A stretch of DNA of 64,000 bases from Puccinellia tenuiflora (lineage: Eukaryota; Streptophyta; Magnoliopsida; Poales; Poaceae), in contig QRDG01000919.1 in assembly GCA_012064385.1 (NCBI GenBank), positions 248,001 through 312,000 on the forward strand. The letters run 5' to 3'. Position numbers and translations under genes: made by a program. The notes beneath the pieces were generated by a model, which did not search any database, was not told the origin of the DNA, and saw nothing but the letters and a program-made list of their open reading frames with translations. Positions 32,236-42,733 of the stretch are shown one piece after another. Numbering within the stretch: position 1 is the stretch's first letter; every line of letters begins with the position of its first letter.

Positions 32236-32401
32236 CCCACTCCAATTCAATTCCAGGGTTGAATACCAACATCCAAACACAGCCTAAGTGATTAATGGAA
32301 AGGGGAGTAGCCCAGTTGGCATTTGCTGAAATCTTGGGTGTCGTGTGCATCTATTTAGTAGATTCACAACAATATTGTTAAACCTGCAGAATGTGCAAAT
32401 C

Positions 32402-33230
32402 TAGACTAATATAAAAAGACACAGCCTATCAGATCTTATTTATGGGAGAAGGTTAGGAAGATACGCCTTACGCGCAATATGAGGGCACAAACCGACCTGT
32501 GGTTCTCCCGTTACCTCTTGAGAATTGGTGATGGGACAGAAGAGACGATCGGTGGCGATTACGTGCGTCTTCCGAATGACATTGTTATTCCATACACTCC
32601 CACTGAAGAACCAGTGAAAAAGCTTATTGACGATATCTTCCTATCATTGCATAAGAATACCGCATCGGGATACTACATGAGCGCACATGCCATTCTTTCA
32701 ACCAAGAATGAATATGTGGGCGATCTAAATAAAAAGATGATCGACAGGTTTCCTGGCCAAGAAAAAGTATATTATAGCTTTGACTCCGCTGAGGATGATG
32801 CGCACAATAACTTCACAATTGACTATCTAAACTCCATCACTCCAAATGGCCTGCCACCTCATGTTTTGAAACTCAAAGTCAATTGTCCAATTATTCTTCT
32901 CCGAAATCTCGATCCTCACAACGGGTTGTGCAATGGAACAAGATTGATGATTAGAGCATTCCAAGATAATGCAATTGATGCCGAGATTGTTGGTGGACAA
33001 CATGCTGGAAATAGAGTGTTCATACCAAGGATCCCTTTGTCGTCCTCGGAGGACATTTCACTTCCTTTCAAGTTCAAGAGGAAATAGTTTCCGATCCGGT
33101 TGAGTTTTGCAATGACCATCAACAAAGCCCAGGGTCAAACAATTCCAAATGTCGGGATAGAAAAGGAAAGAAGTGACACCCTACGCCTAGGTGTGACATC
33201 CGTCAAACCATGCGACGAACCTAGGTGAAT
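32402..33230 (+). pseudogene. Helitron helicase (PIF1-like) C-terminal fragment
   Basis: Just after another tctagactaatata start-like word (32,402), an open frame gives the end of a plant Helitron Rep/helicase: LRIGDGTEE, AILSTKNEYV, LTPNGLPPHVLKLK-type sequence, CPIILLRNLDPHNGLCNGTR, and after a TAG at about 33,085, FAMTINKAQGQTIPNVGI. The TAG replaces a codon in the KFKRK-QFP position, and homology ends near 33,160 before the last helicase motif. The Rep endonuclease and helicase motifs I-III are absent. It is a relic, consistent with the Helitron-like start at 17,807. Confidence 0.85.
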
Positions 33231-33321
33231 CCTGAGATGAAGAACGTGAGCCTCGGTGTGGCGACCCGCTTCCCCATGCGTCGGCATTTTATTCGAGAAA
33301 CTGACAAGAAGACTTCATTCT

Positions 33322-34164
33322 CATCTAGTTGAAAGAGAACTGTACAAGACGACAATTCTATCGAAGGGAAATTGCCAAAAAACCATTAACCAAAAGTGAT
33401 CTCAAAGGACTATCTAGCCAATTTAAGCCTTTTTCTTACCACTTTTTGGAAACTTTTCTTGGAGAAACCAGCAAGAACACTGCACTTTCATTTAGTTGAA
33501 AGAGAATTATACAAGCTGATGATCTTATTGAATGGAAATTTCGAAAAACCCTTAAACACAAGCAATCTCAAAGACTATCTATCTAATTCAAACATTTTTT
33601 CTTTTTAGAATTTTTTCAAACTTTTCTAAGAGGAACATGCATATACACTACCTTTTTGTTTAGGTGAAAGAGGATAGTACAAGATGACGGTTTTATCGAA
33701 TGGAAAATGCCGAAAACCCTTAACCACAAGCAATTTCAAAGACTATCTAGCCAATTCAAGACCCTTTTGAAATAAAATTTTGAAACTTTTTTTGAGAAAC
33801 CGGCAAGAGAAATAGTGCCTTTTCATTTAGTTGAAAGAGAACTCTACAAGATGAATATTTTATTGAATAGAAATTGCCAAAAATCCTGAACCACAAGCAA
33901 TTTCAAAGACTAGCATTTTTATATTTTTTTGGCATTTGTTTTGAATATTTTCTTCCAGAACACGCATGAACACTGCCTTTTCATTTAGTTTAAAGAGACC
34001 TATACAAGATGACGATTTTATTGAATGGAAACTTCCAAAATCTCTTAACCATAAGTGATCTCAAACCCTATCTAGCCAATTAAAGCCTTCTAAAAAATTT
34101 AAGATTTTTTTGAAATTTTTCTTCAGAAAACCTATTTTTTCATTTAGTTGAAGGGTGCATCTAG
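33322..34164. repeat. degenerate ~165-bp tandem repeat, about five copies
   Basis: The marker word catttagttgaaagagaa recurs at 33322, 33489, about 33655, 33824, 33982 and 34141 (spacing 158-169 bp). Each is followed by versions of 'tacaagatgacgattttattgaatggaa', 'cttaaccacaagcaatttcaaagactatctagccaatt' and a T-rich spacer. Copies differ by many substitutions and small indels, so the array is old. It is cut at its right end by a retroposon. Confidence 0.9.
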
Positions 34165-34179
34165 AGAACAGCATGGATT

Positions 34180-35714
34180 TTTTTGAACAAAACGGGCAAC
34201 ATTGCCCCATTTTATTAAAAAAGTAGGAGTGAATTGACCAGTTCATTAGCGGGGAACCGACCGAAAACCGTTACAAGTGCACCAATGTAGTCATGGAACA
34301 CCACATTGGACAGACCCGGCCGACCTGGTTACCCACATGGAACACACACGCCGCCGAGGAGAAAAACACCATCAAGGTCGTCATCGAGCGTCATCGTCGT
34401 CACTCCTCCCCGAGCAAGCGATTCCGACTTCACCTTCGGCGACCACCGACGAAGCCCTCGCCGCAGCTGACGCAGAAACCCAAGTCGGCCTATGCCAAAC
34501 AGTCGACCCAAAGCATTGAGGAAGAGGCAGCTCCGACTTCAACGAAGAGCTTCACCGGAGAAAGATGCACACCTTGCACCCACGGAGTCCGCGCGGGCAC
34601 TGTAGAAAAAGTGGCATCGTTGCCAAGCCTGCCCACCCCGAAACACGCAGCTCCGACTTCACAACATCACAGCGGGACACAACACGGACTGTCAGTGACG
34701 AAGGACAAGCCGCAACCCGGCTCCGCTCACCACCGTCATTGTTGCCACACAACTCGCAACGCCACCATAGCACCCAAGACATCGACAGCCGCTGCCAACC
34801 ACGATGTTGTGTGAGTCCAGCCCACGAGCGCGCACAAAAGGAGCCATCATCTTCAAGACGACGCCCTCAAGAGGGGAGGCGACGAAGATCGACGCCGTCA
34901 TCCGACCCTGCACAACAGGGTCCAAGTCTTCACCCGAAGAGGAGGTCCAAGACTGAGGAGAATCGAGGAGCTCCAAGATGACCCCCCAAGAGGGAGAACG
35001 ACGCCCACGGACGTCGCGTCGTCAGGCTTTCGCCCGGAGCACTTGAGACTCTCCAGCCCCACGCAGCCGAGCCAAGGCGGGGATCCAAACACCTCATGCG
35101 CGAGGGCGGCGCAACCATCGCACAGATCCATCAAAACCATCTTCGACCTCACCCAGACGAAGCCGTCCTCGCCGCTGCAGCCTCACCAGCCCCACCGAGC
35201 AGCCCCGCAAGCCGCAGCCCCGCCGGCACCGCGGCACCAACCTGCCCCCACCAAGAGCCAGCACACCGCCCTCACAGGCCCGCCAGGCCCAGATCGGGCC
35301 CGGCGGGCCTCAGATCCAGCGCGCGAGCTCCATGTCGTCATGAGCCTCGCCGACGACGCCCTCCGCGCGGCACCACCGCTGGAAGCCAAGCACGCATCTG
35401 GCGCCGCGCGCAGCCCCCAGCACGGTCGCGCCCTCGTCGCCGCATCTGCAACGCCCTCGCGCCGCACACCAACTGCCCCGCGCGGCAAGGAACCGGAGAA
35501 GAACGCCCCGCCACCACCATCCTCGAGGCGCGTGCGGCTTCGCCGACAACCTCTCCGGCAGCAGCGAAGCGGCAGGAGGGGGAGGTGGCCTACCGACGGC
35601 GGCTAGGGTTTCCCCCCGGGTCGCCAGAGATCTTCCACTCAAGCTTAATAGAAACACCTCAATTTCGATCTACCTATCTACTGCTTTGCAAATGCCAGCA
35701 TTGCTGCTGCAGCT
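34180..35714 (-). mobile_element. GC-rich non-autonomous retroposon, copy A
   Basis: The insert is flanked by a 15-bp duplication, agaacagcatggatt, at 34165-34179 and 35715-35729. On the minus strand it starts near a ggaaaccctagccgccg leader and ends with a cggttttcggtcggttcccc word, then ttttttaataaaatgg and a short poly-A. The body is very GC-rich with many overlapping open frames and no RT, endonuclease or gag motif. The 3' end matches copies B and C, so this is a family mobilised by LINE-type machinery. Confidence 0.75.
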
Positions 35715-35729
35715 AGAACAGCATGGATT

Positions 35730-36170
35730 GAATAGTTCAATAGATCAAACACCCCAAATAAGAAAACCGCTTACCCAGAAGAGCTTGTCCGAAAGGCCCA
35801 AGGATGAAGAACGCATGGCAAGTGGCAACTCCCACACACGATTTAAGAGTTACACCTTTTTGAAAGAAAGGCTGGCTCATCTCTTCAATCGTGTGTCAGT
35901 TTGGATCCACACAGAAGCACGTGTGTCCAAAACCTACATGATGTATGTCTGAGACTCTGAGTATGCCTAGGATCAATCAATCACACGCGATCAGACGGCG
36001 CGGATGTGTACGCTCAATGGAGCCAACGAGCATCACTTTGTAGCACTTCGGTTAGTTGATAGAACCGTTCAAGATGACAAAGCCCTTAACCACCAGCGAT
36101 TTGAAAGCTTGAAAGCTTATTATCTAGCCAATTCAATCCTTCTCATTGTTTTAGGATTTCTTTTTGAAAC
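35730..36170. repeat. continuation of the tandem-array flank, with a detached ~165-bp unit
   Basis: At 36,045-36,150 a further diverged unit of the 33.3-34.2 kb repeat is seen (gttagttgatagaaccgttcaagatgac, then cttaaccaccagcgattt and tctagccaattcaat). The sequence in between (35,730-36,040) has no gene. Confidence 0.7.
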
Positions 36171-36419
36171 TTAGAAATGCGATTTTTGCGCCCTCAAGAA
36201 AAGTGCACCAGAGTCCGGTCTCCTTTGTTTCTGTTTGGCTGGGGAGTTAGGTTCAGACGTGCCTCTGTTCCGAAAATTCCCCTTACCAATTCAATTTCAA
36301 AAGAAAAAGGAAATTCCCCTTATGATTATCGACCCGGTTCAAGACTGAACAAATTCGGCTTTCACCCATGGACGCAGTGTCCTGCAGAAGTGCGGAAGGT
36401 TCAAGCCTTCTCTCGCCTC

Positions 36420-37880
36420 CCTGATCACCCAATGGCGCCGCCGCCACCCGCGCGACCTCCTCGTGCACGTCCGCCTTTCGGTTTGCCTGCTCGACGACCT
36501 TTGCGTCGCCCGTCATCCCTCTCAAGCCGGAAACCAAGGTCGAAGGGGGCCGGAAACGCCAGGTGTAGGAGGATGATGATCCTGCGGCCAGTCCAAACAA
36601 GTTTGTGCCTCTGCCTTCCAGTTCTTCATCTTCTCTGGCGGCGGTGCTCCCCGCTGCCACACAACTGGCACTGGGGGTGGTTTTTCCCCTTCCTCGTTGC
36701 GGGCGGACGCCGGGCCCGACTGGGACGGTGATGGCGGGTCGCCGGCACAGGCACGTCGGAGCGGCGGCTCCGGGGACGCAGGTCTGCTGCGGGTGGTGCG
36801 TGTCGATCTGGCCTCGAGGGTGGCGGATCGGCGTCGCGGATGTGCGGCGCGGGCGCGATGGGCCCGTGCGGGCCTGGATCTGGGCACTGACGGGCCCAAC
36901 GGCGGGGTGCTCGCCAGGGTGCGCTGCGGTGGCCGGGGCTTCTCCCTGGTCGACGGCGCGCTGTGGCTCGGTGGCGGCGCGTGGAGAGGACGGCGGGCCC
37001 GATCTGGGTCCGATCTGGGTCGGAGCGTCCTGGTGCTGCCGACGGCGAGGTCTTCGCGCTGGAGTTGTTGAGGCCGGGCTGGGCACTGCTGGCTGCGTGG
37101 CAGTGACGGCGTGGTGTGGTGGAGTGTCGCGGATGGTGGTGTTGCAGGGGTGTCCAGTCCCTTCTAGGGACGGCCGTGGACGTTGGGGTGGCGGCCCCGA
37201 GATGGCGGATGAACGCCGAGGCGGCGGCCTCGGGCGGCGGTGCAGTGGTAGCTCCATGGGGTAGAGCTTCGACTTGGCGCAGCTTTGGGTGGTGACCTTG
37301 AGCGGCAAGGGCGGCAGGGTCATCGGCCGGTGCATCCCAGAGGGGATGGCTGGACGGTATGTCGGGGCGGCGGCCCCGGGCATGGTGTGGCGGCCGTGGT
37401 CTGCGGACAGTGATCTTGTGTAGCTTGGGCTACAGGTAGTTGTGTCATGCGGCGTTGCAGCTCGAGCCCGAGCAGTGGTATGTCGGGGTGGCGGCCCCGA
37501 AAGGTGGTGATGGTGGAGTATGCAGGGCATGCTGGAGAATTGGATGTCGGGGCGGCGGCCCCGAGAGCTTCGTAGCTTCGAGGGTTTGACCTTGTGTCGT
37601 GTGGGCGACAAGGTTGCTCTCCTCGTTGGTCGCCGGCGCGTTTGTAGGCGTTGGAGTTGCAGCGACCATGGTGCTTAGTGTTCGCGTTGCACGGTGGTGT
37701 TCCAATCCTAGTGTTGCTAGGTTGTGTGGCCGTGGAGTGTGGTTTTCGCTCGGTTCCCCTTAATTAACCGAGTATTGTATGGTTTTTGGGTCCGGTTTCC
37801 CATATTAACTGGACCAACTCTTTCTTCTAATAATGCAATGGCAAAGCTCCTGCCGGTTACGGTCAGATATCTCGATTGTA
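36420..37880 (+). mobile_element. GC-rich non-autonomous retroposon, copy B
   Basis: The body is GC-rich with at least five copies of a palindromic motif gtcggggcggcggccccga (for example near 37,358, 37,478 and 37,540). The end matches copies A and C: tggtttttgggtccggtttccc, then aactggaccaactctttcttct, then aatggcaaagctcctgcc. No poly-A or target duplication was found and the 5' limit is approximate. Open frames on both strands (up to 442 codons) are by-products of composition. Confidence 0.6.
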
Positions 37881-38361
37881 TGAAATTCACAGAGACTCTT
37901 CAACTTAAAGTATTGCGTCGTACTGCTACCTAGTCTTTTGTTTGTATATTTTGGAGTTGGTGCTAGGAGTTCGCGTGAACAAATCCAGCGTTGAAATTAA
38001 AAGTACAAATCTAGGGCACATAAACTTACCCAGAGAAATAGAAGGGTCTTATTTTTTGCACAAAATATCCTTTTTTTCCCACTTTATCTTGTTGATGCAT
38101 ATTAATGACTGTTCTTTTGCTTGCTAAAAACAACAGATAGTACATTCATGTGTACTGCAGTATGTGTAAATTGTACTCCGTATTTCCTATGCTGCACGTG
38201 TCCTCGTCCAGAAAAAAAGAGAGAATTTTTCTCATCATGAACTTACAATTTCTGTTCTTGATGATTAGTCTATTTGAGCAAAACTGTGCGATTTTACCAA
38301 GTGTACTTGCTATGTTGGTCTCTTGTGATCTGTTCTCCGCTATGACATCTCTATGTTGCAG
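37881..38361. other. AT-rich sequence upstream of the F-box locus
   Basis: No gene or repeat was recognised. A first exon and promoter of the F-box gene should lie here or be lost, but no convincing ATG exon could be joined to the acceptor at 38,361. Confidence 0.4.
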
Positions 38362-40838
38362 ATAACCATGGATCCAGAGATTCATCAGTTACAGTACATG
38401 GCCCTCCGGACATTTTTGAAGGTTGTAAAGAAATTAGTCTTGATAAACTTCCAGAGGTATACAACAGCATGCTGATTCCCAAAAAGTATAATCTCATTTA
38501 AAAGATTATTGTTGCTATTGATACTCTGTTCATTTGGATGGTAGTTGTTCGAATTCGCAAATGGAATCATACCATATCTGCCCAAGAAATCATGATCAGA
38601 TTGACTAGTACTTTACTATTATTTTAGAATTTCTCTCCTCTTGTCACCATGGTTATTGTAAAAAAGAACCAAAGTTCTGAATGAAGTTTTAATACTCCGG
38701 CATCGAACTTTCTCTGCACATTATTTCTGTCAGCCGACGAGGCACTGGTAACAAATGTCTTGACTGTTGCGCTTTTTGCAATTGATGCAATCCAACTTTT
38801 AAAATTTTGTGATCCATAATTCAATATTGTTATTGATATTTACACAGGACATCTGAAACTGAGATGGGTAAATTAGTGTTAAAATCCTTGTGCAATATTA
38901 GAAGTTCACTATAACTCTGCTTTCCCAAAGGATGGCTTGCCGTGCTAAATTTGGAAATTGGTGTTTGTTGGGTGGACGTGCACTTGCCACCACCACGGAC
39001 ATCTGGGCATTCGACTATACTAATAATAAACTGTCAAGGCATAGAGAAGGTAATGTTACATGTAAATAAACAAACCAAAGTCTGCGTGCTTTATTCCTTC
39101 GTAATGCAATTATAATGCACTGCAAAGTGTGTGCATATAAATCTAAATGAAGCTTGCACTGCTATTGGAATTGCAGTGGATTTTAAGAGTGTTTTTGCAG
39201 GGTATCTTGAGCCATATACATTCTCTTGTGCCACTACGGGATGCTGCTCGTTCTGCATGTGTATCTCATCGATTTCTACGTTCCTGGAGATGCTTTCCTA
39301 ACCTCACATTCAATCTGGAAGCATTGGGCTTGAATAAGCATCAGCACACAGAATACGAGGAAAGAGCAAAGAATGTCGTGGACAGAGTCCACCACATTCT
39401 TCAGAACCACTTTGGCACTGGTGTCAAGACTCTTAAGCTTAATCTTGTGCTTGTCGTAATGTCATCACGGCTTATTATGTGGACAGCTGGCTTAAACGTA
39501 TTGTTAAGCCTGGAATCATGGAACTTGCTGTGAATCTACCTTCAGACCTGGAGTACAACTTTTCATGCTCACTTTTCTCCGACGAGGCTACAAGCTCGCT
39601 TCAGTCTCTGTTCCTCTTATCTTGTGATTTTCATCCGACATCAAGAACTGGTTGCTGGAGAAGCTTGACGAGTGTGCGTCTGCGCTCTGTCCGAATCACT
39701 GAGGAGGAATTTGGGTGCTTTCTTTCCAGTACTTTCAGTACTTTTGCCTTGGAGAAGTTGTGGCTAGCGTGTTCCGATGAGATGGTTATCTTGAAGATAC
39801 CTTCTCTTCTGCAGCAGTTGAGTTTCCTTGAGGTATCCCAATGCAGAATGTTACAGATGATAGAGAGTGATGCTCCAAAGCTCTCCACTTTTATCTATGT
39901 AGGCCCTCCGATAAATATATCATTCGGGGACTCGTCTCCGGTGAAGAACATGGATGTGAGAAGTTCAGTATATTCTGGTATTGTCCAGTTTGCTCGGACC
40001 AGGCTTCCCTCAATTGCTTCGAATCTCCAAACCCTTACCCTGTCAACATATAGAGAGGTTTGTATTGAATCATCTGTAGTAGTCAATTTCTTTGGAACTT
40101 AAAACTATCAGAGATACCTAGGAACATGATTAACCATTGATCATATCTTTCTTCAGGTGTTTAATGCACCAATGGTACCTGGCAAATTCCCCCATCTGAA
40201 GTACTTGGAAATTCATCTTTTTGGAGGAGACAACTTCAGAGGCTATGATTTCTTCTCTCTGGTATCTTTCCTAGAAGCTTCTCCTGCCTTGGAATATTTC
40301 AACTTGTGTGTAAGTATGGTAACCTATTCGAGCCACTGACATGTTGAAGCCATCAATTTTCAGTCTTTGGATGTATTATCATTTATTCTTTTAATACATT
40401 GATCTGTTAGAGGATATAGTGACAGCAGTGTAAGTTGATCCTATGCAGGCAGGTGAACATAAATATTTAAGGTGTGATTCAATTCTTGGAGACTCCAGCG
40501 TAGAAATGAGGCGGGTTCCGGGGTTCCACCATGACAACCTCAAGAGAGTGTGGGTCACTGGATTTTGCTCCGCGAAAAGCATGATTGAGCTGACATGTCA
40601 AATTCTTGAGAATAGTCAGTCACTGAAAGTTTTGGTGCTCGACACCACTCTTGGTGTTGACAGTGCATACGTCGAACAAGGCAAATGCCACATCATGGGT
40701 AAGGAAGCTCTCACCGAAGCTAACAGAGCTATTGAGGCTTTTCGAACCTATGTCGAGGGAAAAGTACATCCAAGTGTTGGCTTCAAGGTTTGGGAGCCTT
40801 GCAGACGATGCAATACTCGCAAATCTATACGTACCTAA
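38362..40838 (+). pseudogene. F-box/LRR (FBD-like) protein gene, frame broken
   Basis: Four coding exons are visible: 38362-38456, 39201-40057, 40157-40309 and 40449-40838, with GT-AG junctions. Exon 1 ends in SLDKLPE and exon 2 opens with the F-box core (ILSHIHSLVPLRDAAR, then SHRFLRSWRCFPNLTF). LRR-like text follows (LEKLWLACSD, LSFLEVSQCRML, FPHLKYLEIHLFGG), and the C-terminus (GFKVWEPCRRC) is that of grass FBD-type proteins. In exon 2 the frame changes near 39,450; the exon is one base short of keeping frame, so the LRR part lies in another frame. Such proteins are substrate receptors of SCF ubiquitin ligases. The first ATG exon was not found. It is a pseudogene unless the single-base break is a sequencing error. 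Confidence 0.75.
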
Positions 40839-41659
40839 GTGCTGTTTTGCTTACGAAGTTGATGTGCCAAGTGGAGGACCCAATTTGAATAATTGTGCCT
40901 ACAATTTTACGCTATATATTATGTAAAGGAAAAGTCTGAAAGATCTTGTGACGGCGTTACCACAGCATTGTTTAGGCTGTTGTTAATCTATCATGGTTTC
41001 TCCATTCTTATGAGTATATTTGATCTGAGGCAGCGGTGGTACCAGGAAGTATGTGATGTCAAGTACATAATAATCCTTGCTCTCGTAGTGAATCGGTTGG
41101 CTTTATATATCTCCAGGCTGATAGTTGACAATTAATGGATGCAATTTTGAGTGTGGACATATGGCTCCCTGAGTCCCGAGATCCAGTGAGCCCTTTATTT
41201 AAATAACTTAAAATCATATATTTAAGTTAAAAAAAAACTGAAAAAGTTTGGATGTAGTAAATGATGTATATTTTAATCGTGCAAAATCTCAGTGCCAAAT
41301 TATTTATATTCTGGCCTATACAAAATGACAAAATTTGGAGGTCTAAAATGTGTATTGTTCACTATATTCAGATCCATATTTTTATCACCTGAAATACAAA
41401 GTATTTCAAATTGAGGCACCCTTATAGTATACATCAATGACTATGAATAGAATTTATTTTGGTTATTTTAAAACTTAAAAAATATGTTTTTTTCATTTTT
41501 AGAAAATAAAGGGCTATGTGAAGCTCGTGCTCCATTTTGAGTTTCCAAGCAATTTTGTATTATCTTGAGCACACGGAACACAGCTGAATACTAAGAGTTA
41601 GCAGAATGAGTTAGTAGAATTAGCTGCAGGCACGTTATCAGTCAGTCGAATCCCCAACT
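40839..41659. other. 3' flank of the F-box locus, no gene seen
   Basis: Probable 3' untranslated sequence runs to about 41,140, followed by AT-rich DNA without motifs. Confidence 0.5.
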
Positions 41660-42733
41660 TTAAAAAAAAAAAACGAGGCGAAAGCTATGCATTTTATATT
41701 GATATAGAAGGAGCAAACAAGACCTAGGCCAGGGTAACCCAAAACAAGAGTCTACATCATTGTGTAATTTCTGCGAGGTGTTTCGCACCCGCAAGAATCC
41801 AGTTCTTTCCTTCCTCCTTAATTCTAAGCATGAGAGCCGTCGACATCGAGGCTTTGTTATTGAAGACCCTGGCATTTCTCTACTTCCAAATCTCCCGCGA
41901 GGTGAGAATGATGGCAGTCTTAAGCCCTTTCGGGGATGAAGTTGAAGTGTGGCAAGGCTAGACCGGTATTGAGCACCGTGGGGCGGCCAGAGCCTAGACT
42001 AGTCATCAGGCTGGGACAAGATAGCCAAGAAGTAGCAGCTAGCCTGATCCTCTTGGAGAAGCGGCATTCAAAAAGCATGTGTCTTGCCGTTTCGGGGGCA
42101 CATTTGCACAGTTGACATGTGGATTGATGAGGGCAATCCCGTTTTGCCAGGCCATCCGAGGTCCGTAGACGGTTCTGCACGACAAACCAAGCAACATAGC
42201 AGCATTGAGGGGGGCATGTCTTCAAGACGATCTTCTCAAAGGAGCACATAGTGGACCCAAGGAATTGAGCCCTGTAAGCTGAGCTAGTGGAGTATTTGCC
42301 ATTTGTCGTTAGGGTCTAGATGATGGAGTCTTGAGCATCAAGATCGAGATGAATGTCAACAAAGAGGCTCCAAAGTCGGACGAACTGCGTGAAGTGCTCG
42401 ATAGTGAAAGTAGCAACCAAAATGTCTGATACCCACTTGAGGTCAGTAATGGCATCGAGCACCGTCCGTTTCTTGCGCTCGGAGACGTAAAAAATCATGG
42501 GCGCGATGGATTTAGGAGAACAACCATTGAGCCAAGAGGAGGACCAAAAGGAGGCGCGTCTACCATTCCCAATGGTGACTCTGGTTGCAGCATTGAAGAG
42601 TTGCCTGTCATTCAAGACAAAGCCATCGAAGACGAAGATCTCTAGCAAATTTCACCAGATCCAGAATACCAAGGCCACCAAGGCCCTTAGGTCAGCACAC
42701 CTTTGGCCAGCTGATTTTGCACTTGCCACCACT

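Larger units (their letters stand above)
19737..32284. mobile_element. PIF/Harbinger-like (Tourist-type) DNA element, about 1.0 kb, interrupted by the Copia element
   Basis: The left end (19737 onward) and the right end (32284 read on the minus strand) share about 38 bp: GGCTGTGTTTG-ATGTTGG-ATT....CCTGGAATTG. TAA lies directly outside both ends (19734-19736 and 32285-32287), matching the TWA target of this superfamily. No transposase is present, so the element is non-autonomous. A GC-rich portion (19,870-20,250) has overlapping open frames without a known domain. It sits in the LINE 3' tail. Confidence 0.75.
18574..32320 (+). mobile_element. 5'-truncated LINE (non-LTR retrotransposon), split by a nested insertion
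   Basis: Flanks at 18559-18573 and 32321-32335 are the same 15-bp word, atttgctgaaatctt. The LINE itself is only about 1.2 kb: 18574-19736, continued at 32288-32320. It has the C-terminal part of its ORF2 (zinc-binding RT tail) and a 3' end with ttgtaataaaa. Truncation at the 5' side is usual for target-primed reverse transcription. The Harbinger-like element and the Copia element lie inside it. Confidence 0.85.

Noticed and set aside
36283..37611. 442-codon minus-strand ORF and other long ORFs in GC-rich retroposon copy B
   Set aside because: Composition is Pro/Arg/Ala/Thr-rich low complexity, several frames are open at once, and the segment shares ends with two other retroposon copies. No domain is visible.
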